DNA of 64,000 nt, taken from the NCBI GenBank assembly GCA_021234155.1, contig JAJEKV010000158.1, positions 801,820 through 865,819 on the forward strand. The letters run 5' to 3'. The position numbers were made by a program, and so were the translations under genes. The first letter of the stretch is position 1. Every line of letters begins with the position of its first letter. The notes beneath the pieces were generated by a model. The model worked only from the letters and a program-made list of their open reading frames with translations, was not told the origin of the DNA and made no database searches. Positions 59,441 through 64,000 of the stretch are shown piece by piece. This stretch comes from Isoetes taiwanensis (lineage: Eukaryota; Streptophyta; Lycopodiopsida; Isoetales; Isoetaceae).

Positions 59441-60768
59441 GGATTTTTTTTTTTTTTTTTGAAGGACGAAAGCCAAAAAGTTTATTAATCAGAGAAAAAG
59501 TACAAAATTTACATGTCTCATCTAACTGTGTAAGCACACAAAGATGCCCCAGAAGCACGAGCCTGGAGCACAATGTACTTACTCCAGAATAGGAGACTAA
59601 TGATAAGAATCAATTCGAAGATACTGAATACAGATGCGTTCCACCAGTTCTGAGTCAAGGGAGGAACACTCGTAGGCTGTCAATATCTTTTTCTGGGCCA
59701 CTGTAATAACATTGTGTGCAGATGAATAAATGCCCTGAAAGATGTGGTGTTTCCGACGCTCCCATATCGACCATAAGAGCCAACCGGAGCCAAGATGAAA
59801 TGCCCTTTGTTTAGCTGAAGGCCATGCATTGGGATAGGGCGCCAAAAGGATGCATCGGTAGTCCAATGTGCTCGTTAAACAAACCTTGTAGCCCGGGACC
59901 ATCTTGGTTTGAACCTCAGGACAATCAAAGAGAGTCTCAACGTCGAAAGGCGGAGGCGGGCATACTACGATATGGGAGGATCATAGCGATGTCGAAGGCA
60001 TTAACTTCTTGAGCACTGTGGATAACCTTGCCACCACAACGATTACATAGACTTTAGGGTGGAGCAACCTATCCCAAAGCCATCACCATGTACCGACACA
60101 AAGTGGGTGTGGAACATGTATGTGCCACCCATCCGCAACTTTTGGAGGGTTGTGGTGCTAAAGAAGGCGATATCTTGATCGACAAATTGCTTGCCTTTGT
60201 GAATATTTTCATGAGCGGTCCCATGGCACCCTTCAAAGAACACCAACTTGCACTATAAGAGGCAAATTTTCCGCGACCTTCTCCCATAGAGATACATCCC
60301 AACGAGAGCGCGGGAACTTTGCACGAAATTGAGCCAAGGCGATGAGTGACCGAATCCTCATACCATGCTTGAATAGAGACAACACCGCAAGAACCCATCG
60401 CCTCTGTGAGGGGATGAACCGAGGCGCCAATGGAGGTGCTTTGGGGTGCGGAGGCGTGGTGCCCACCACCACGGAGTCTCAATAGGGTGTGGATAGGGGC
60501 ATGGCGGAAAAGATGTCTCGCCTCCCATGCCGCCAATAAGCCACGCAAAAATGGAGAAACACTTGGAAAAGGCTGGTCACGAGAAATAAAGCCCAAGGTA
60601 GGAGAATTTGGTTTGGTGACCTTCTTGCCTAGAGGGATACAGTGACCAAGAGCTTGTCTAAGAAGGCGTGAACCAGGAAGACAACTATGATAGATATATA
60701 GTCAAGAAGGCCAACGTGGCCATTGCCCCAAAGGAGCCCAACACTCATGCTCGGAAGTTACACATTGG
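59441..60768 (-). mobile_element. 5'-truncated L1 LINE, minus strand
   Basis: It begins (plus sense) with a T run at about 59442-59460 and gaaggacgaaagcc, the same 3'-end wording as the LINE at 22354. Minus frames: 60596-60069 (175 codons, inter-domain region starting GFISRDQPFPSV) and 59902-59597 with GWLLWSIWERRKHHIFQG, the L1 C-terminal (A/L)xxWxIWxxRN block. Truncated before the RT, as is usual for L1 insertions. ATTGGA next to the T run and again at about 60764 is a candidate target duplication. Confidence 0.75.
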
Positions 60769-61275
60769 AAACAACCAATTAAGTTTCTTAAAAATATCTG
60801 TCCTCATATTATCGGCCTAAGATCAAAGTTTACGCTTGGAAAATATTGCATCAAGGCGTCCTCTCTAGCCAAAAAGTTGGTCATGGAATATCCACAGCTT
60901 AGCTAGATAATATTTACAAACTTTGCTCCAATGCCATTGAAGTTATTGAGCACATCCTTTCATGCCTTACAATCCAAGATTTTCGGTCTTGGCTCCAAAA
61001 GTATCTAGCCCAAAAGGCATTGATATCGATAACCATAGATCCCCAAAGCTTTTTCTAGCAGGTTCTAGCAAATTCCTGAACATAGTCAGACAAATCACCA
61101 TCTGGATGTTATGCCTAAATAAATTAACAGACCATTGCTTGATATTATGCATGCATTTGAATGTTTGGCATAACAAAATGTTATATCGTATATATGGCCA
61201 TAGTTATTTTGTGGTCGCATATGTAAGTCTAATTGTGGAGCGTCTGAAGCACTTGGGAATAGGAGGCGGCTAGAT
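60769..61275 (+). pseudogene. L1 fragment 4, zinc-binding tail (split LINE, plus strand)
   Basis: Frame RPKIKVYAWKILHQGVLSSQ, then CKLCSNAIEVIEHILSC (zf-RVT Cys/His block) and QDFRSWLQKYLA, with VWHNKMLYRIYG downstream. This is the normal C-terminal order of L1 ORF2 and completes fragments 1-3. Confidence 0.7.
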
Positions 61276-62725
61276 GTAACTAATCTAGTTACTATGCTTG
61301 TGCAACATTAATAGCCCATTGAGATTAAAATAAGTTATATTAATGGTTTAAAAACCATTGAATATTAAAAATGGTGAGCACCACTTTGCGTCGGGAATGC
61401 CACCACGATCTTTGGGATGCGGCTGAGGCGGCTGGGTTGCGGACCGGATCCCATTATCAAACAAACCCATTTGCCTAGTGGTTGCCACGTTGGCAAGGGT
61501 TCCCAACAAATGGGATGGCCCAGCCCGAGAATAAAGGAGGGATTACGATAGCGGTCTGGGAAGCCATAAAGTCGACAATCCGAAAAGAGATTCTTTGAAT
61601 TGAAGGAAGGAGGGGGAAGCCAGTGGGTTGAGTTCGAATAGGAGGAGATATCTTGTCCACGGGCTCTGCTAGTAAAGCAGAGAAAGGCATCCGATCAGGT
61701 AAGCCAGGAAATCGGTTGTTTCCTGTTGGGTATTAAGACCATGGTGGTGAGCTATGCAATTGGGCAGCCATCAACTATTTACCTGATAAAACTAAAGATA
61801 AGGAAACCTACCCGTGTATGGATATCTTCCTAAGAACTACCCCCGAGTATTACCCTTTTAACCTTGTGGTAGTGGCTTGAGATAATCTAAGCTATGGTTG
61901 GAGCTGCTTTGGGTAATGGCATTAGCTTCTGGTCGTGATTCTTTGCATGACATAGAGACCAACCTGCTACATGGCTCTGGCTTCATATGGGGTTACTCCT
62001 TCTGGCAAGTAAACTAATACTTGGTCTCTTTGGATTCTTGTGAGTGCTGATGAGATAAGTGTCTTGTGTCGGTATGGGACGGTACCATATATTTATCGAT
62101 AGTCTGGTGAAAGCAAGTTATCCATTGGGGGGCTATGTCCCACTGCTAGAGTATCCTTTGGATGCTGGGATAAGCACTGGGGGCGCTTATCCAGTAAAGT
62201 TTATGTATAGTGTCTGGTTGGATAAGCGTAGCTTATCTAAGTAAGAATCATGGGAACTGGTGAGGTGAAGGCTGTCACTGGTATGGGACGGTGGCAGGTG
62301 GAACCAACAGTCTAGTGGCCCAAGTTCTTATGATGCTTGCAATTTCTCCATTAGACTGGATCCACCAGCACGGGGGTTCTAGACGACGTACTGTCTAGAT
62401 ATGGCGAAGGGTGTAATGCGCTGCGAGATGCTATGGTGTCGTGGTGGATTCCATCTGTGTGTACTTGTAGTCCATCAGTCATTGCTTCATGTTGACACTA
62501 TTGGATAACTCTCATGCATGTTGCTAACATGTGGAAGCTTGTGCAGGCTGTTTGATAGCTGGCGGAGCGTACGTGTGTATTTATTTATCTTGTGTTGTCG
62601 TCTTGTTATCTGTATACGTGGCTTTCATGTATATAGCCTCGTGGGAGGCGTGACTTGATACGTACTCGACGGGTTTGATGAATACAAATCGAAATTTTGA
62701 GTACTAAAATTTTGGTTCGTGATAG
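61276..62725 (+). repeat. Probable 5' LTR and leader of a Gypsy element
   Basis: No coding sequence. It precedes a primer site and gag on the same strand and contains repeated ggataagc / gcttatc words near 62110-62245. The LTR start is not fixed and the partner LTR lies outside the window. Confidence 0.5.
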
Positions 62726-62738
62726 TAGTATCAGAGCC
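62726..62738 (+). promoter_or_regulatory. Primer-binding site (initiator Met tRNA, one mismatch)
   Basis: TAGTATCAGAGCC, differing from TGGTATCAGAGCC at the second base; about 95 bases before the gag ATG at 62832. Confidence 0.75.
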
Positions 62739-62831
62739 TAAGTTGCAGCTTGGACCTGGAGTAGCTGAGATGGAGCCGCAGTGAGAAACTAGTGCAAGCG
62801 CACACACAACAGAGGTAGGGACAGCGACTCT

Positions 62832-63490
62832 ATGGAGGAGGAACCCATGTACCGGGGCTAGGCGCTGGCATTACAAGAAACCCAGAAAACCCTGGAGACC
62901 ATGCAGATGAAGTGGGGCAAGGACTTACCGGGGCAAGAGGAGCCTCAAGGCCGTGGTTAGACACCTCAGATCGCTATGAGAACTGTATTGAGACCCTTCG
63001 GCACAGGATGGCCTAGGGAAGTCTGGTGGAGAAAGGGAAGTTCCCAGTTGTGGTGGTGGACCCGGATATTACTGGTGCTAATGCCGTGGGAGCAACCATC
63101 GAAGAGTTCTGGATTGATCAAGGAGGACATCCGCAGCCTCGAGCGCACCAAGATCCCGAATTGGGATGGGAAGGGCACAAGCTTAAGAGCTTCTTTGAGG
63201 CTACCAATAAAGGCTGAAATCGGACGCCTATAGTTGGTGGAATGGTGCTACCATGAAGAAAGAAGTGAGTACCTGGTCCGATTTCAGGAAATACTTTATT
63301 GGGGAGTATGCACCTCAACATGATGCTCGTGATGCGCTTGAGAAGCTGTGGTACTGTAAGCAGACAGGTTCTCTTAGTGCTTTATATTAATAAGGTACGG
63401 GGTTATATCCACAGGGTTGGGGACTTTTCCGAGGCTCGGCAGGTTGATTTCCTCCTAGGTGGGCTATCCAATGGTCTCAGGAAGGGGATT
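62832..63490 (+). pseudogene. gag: Ty3/Gypsy gag, frameshifted
   Basis: ATG at 62832 (MEEEPMYRG then stop). Shifted frames follow with ALQETQKTLETMQMKWGKDL, PVVVVDPDITGANAVG, HPQPRAHQDPELGWEGHKLK and WSDFRKYFIGEYAPQHDARD, then YINKVRGYIHRVGDFSEARQ. These have the spacing of a Gypsy capsid region. At least four frame changes or stops occur. Confidence 0.65.
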
Positions 63491-64000
63491 TTCTGCTATA
63501 GGTGTGGAGAGCCTGGGCACATTAGTCGTGAATGCCCTCAGCCACAGAACAAGAAAACTGATAACAAGAAAGAAAACGTGACTGAAAAGGCTGAAGAAGT
63601 ATTGAAATCTAAGACGGTTTCAGCCATTGCCATGGAAGAGCTGTGCGCGCTGGATAAGCCCGCAAGTAAGGATATCATGGACATGTTTGTTGGATGGGTG
63701 ATTAGATTCTTGGGCAGAATTATGGGCCAAAACATTGTGGTGTTATTGGATGGTGGCTCTTCTGACATGTTTATATCTTCTAAGTTGGTGGAAGAACTGC
63801 ACCTACCTTGTCTAAAGACTAATAAGTACAAGGTAGATGGGCCTTTTGTGAATGATTCTCAGGTGGAGGATCGTAAAGTTGTTAGGGTGCCCTTGTGTAT
63901 TCAAGACTACCAGGAAAAGCTTGACTTTGACCTCTTAGATGTTGGCCGGTATGATGTGGTGCTGCGGATAACATGGTTGCAGCGGGTTAAGCCTACTGCA
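63491..64000 (+). pseudogene. Gypsy zinc knuckle and aspartic protease, running off the window
   Basis: The frame stays open to the last base. CYRCGEPGHISREC (63494-63535) is a perfect CCHC knuckle. After a Lys/Glu-rich linker comes VVLLDGGSSDMFISSKLVEE, the retropepsin active site with D-G-G in place of D-S/T-G, and later GRYDVVLRITWLQRV, matching the family block DVVLGMDWL. The catalytic Asp is kept but the Ser/Thr is Gly, so protease activity is doubtful. RT would follow beyond 64000. Confidence 0.8.

Overview
This window is nuclear DNA of a land plant. It is AT-rich and intron-containing, with a recognisable BREVIS RADIX-type gene (a plant-specific family) surrounded by plant-style L1 LINEs, Helitrons and LTR retrotransposons with initiator-Met primer sites. 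I cannot name the species. The density of decayed, nested elements points to a large genome. A few proteins (a Sushi/PEG10-like gag, a 'DFAENY' transposon protein, an FCP1-like family) look more like a fern, lycophyte or other non-flowering lineage than a typical flowering plant. That lineage suggestion is inference only. There are no bacterial-style operons, rRNA genes, CRISPR arrays or convincing tRNA genes.

Layout. 1-2.3 kb: short tandem repeats, then a decayed DNA-transposon-like coding region. 2.5-7.9 kb: low-complexity ggcacaaggc tract, unrecognised single-copy-looking DNA, a Helitron 3' terminus (6917), then a higher-order tandem array rich in TTGAC. 8.3-10.7 kb (minus): relic of a multi-exon gene with a RING-like Cys/His block and an FCP1/NLI-type phosphatase-like domain. 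11.5-14.3 kb (minus): tandem repeat, then a Ty3/Gypsy relic whose gag is interrupted and whose LTR carries a perfect palindromic heat-shock element. 15.1 kb: Gypsy integrase scrap. 17.2-19.6 kb (plus): the one convincing host gene, BRX-like, five coding exons and two BRX domains, with an apparent one-base disruption at codon 4. 22.35-25.87 kb (minus): degenerate L1 LINE with poly(A) tail. 26.4-27.5 kb (plus): second FCP1-like relic. 29.2-30.2 kb (minus): another non-LTR reverse transcriptase. 30.5 kb: tRNA-related SINE scrap. 33 kb: duplicated gag zinc-knuckle relic.

34.5-61.3 kb is a nest. Pieces of one plus-strand L1 lie at 37.07-37.28, 40.9-41.9, 59.18-59.44 and 60.77-61.27 kb. Between or beside them sit a non-autonomous LTR element with matching 5-bp target duplication (34519-37055), a segment holding a second Helitron end (39167), a ~17-kb pol-less LTR element (41918-~59180) that carries a histone H3 C-terminal fragment and is itself split by a complete ~6.3-kb Helitron (49835-56094), and a minus-strand L1 (59441-~60768). 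From about 61.3 kb to the window end is the 5' part (LTR, primer site, gag, zinc knuckle, protease) of a Ty3/Gypsy element running off the edge.

BRX-like is the only gene I would expect to be expressed for host function. The rest is mainly a record of transposition, with several repeats and palindromes that the named features do not explain.
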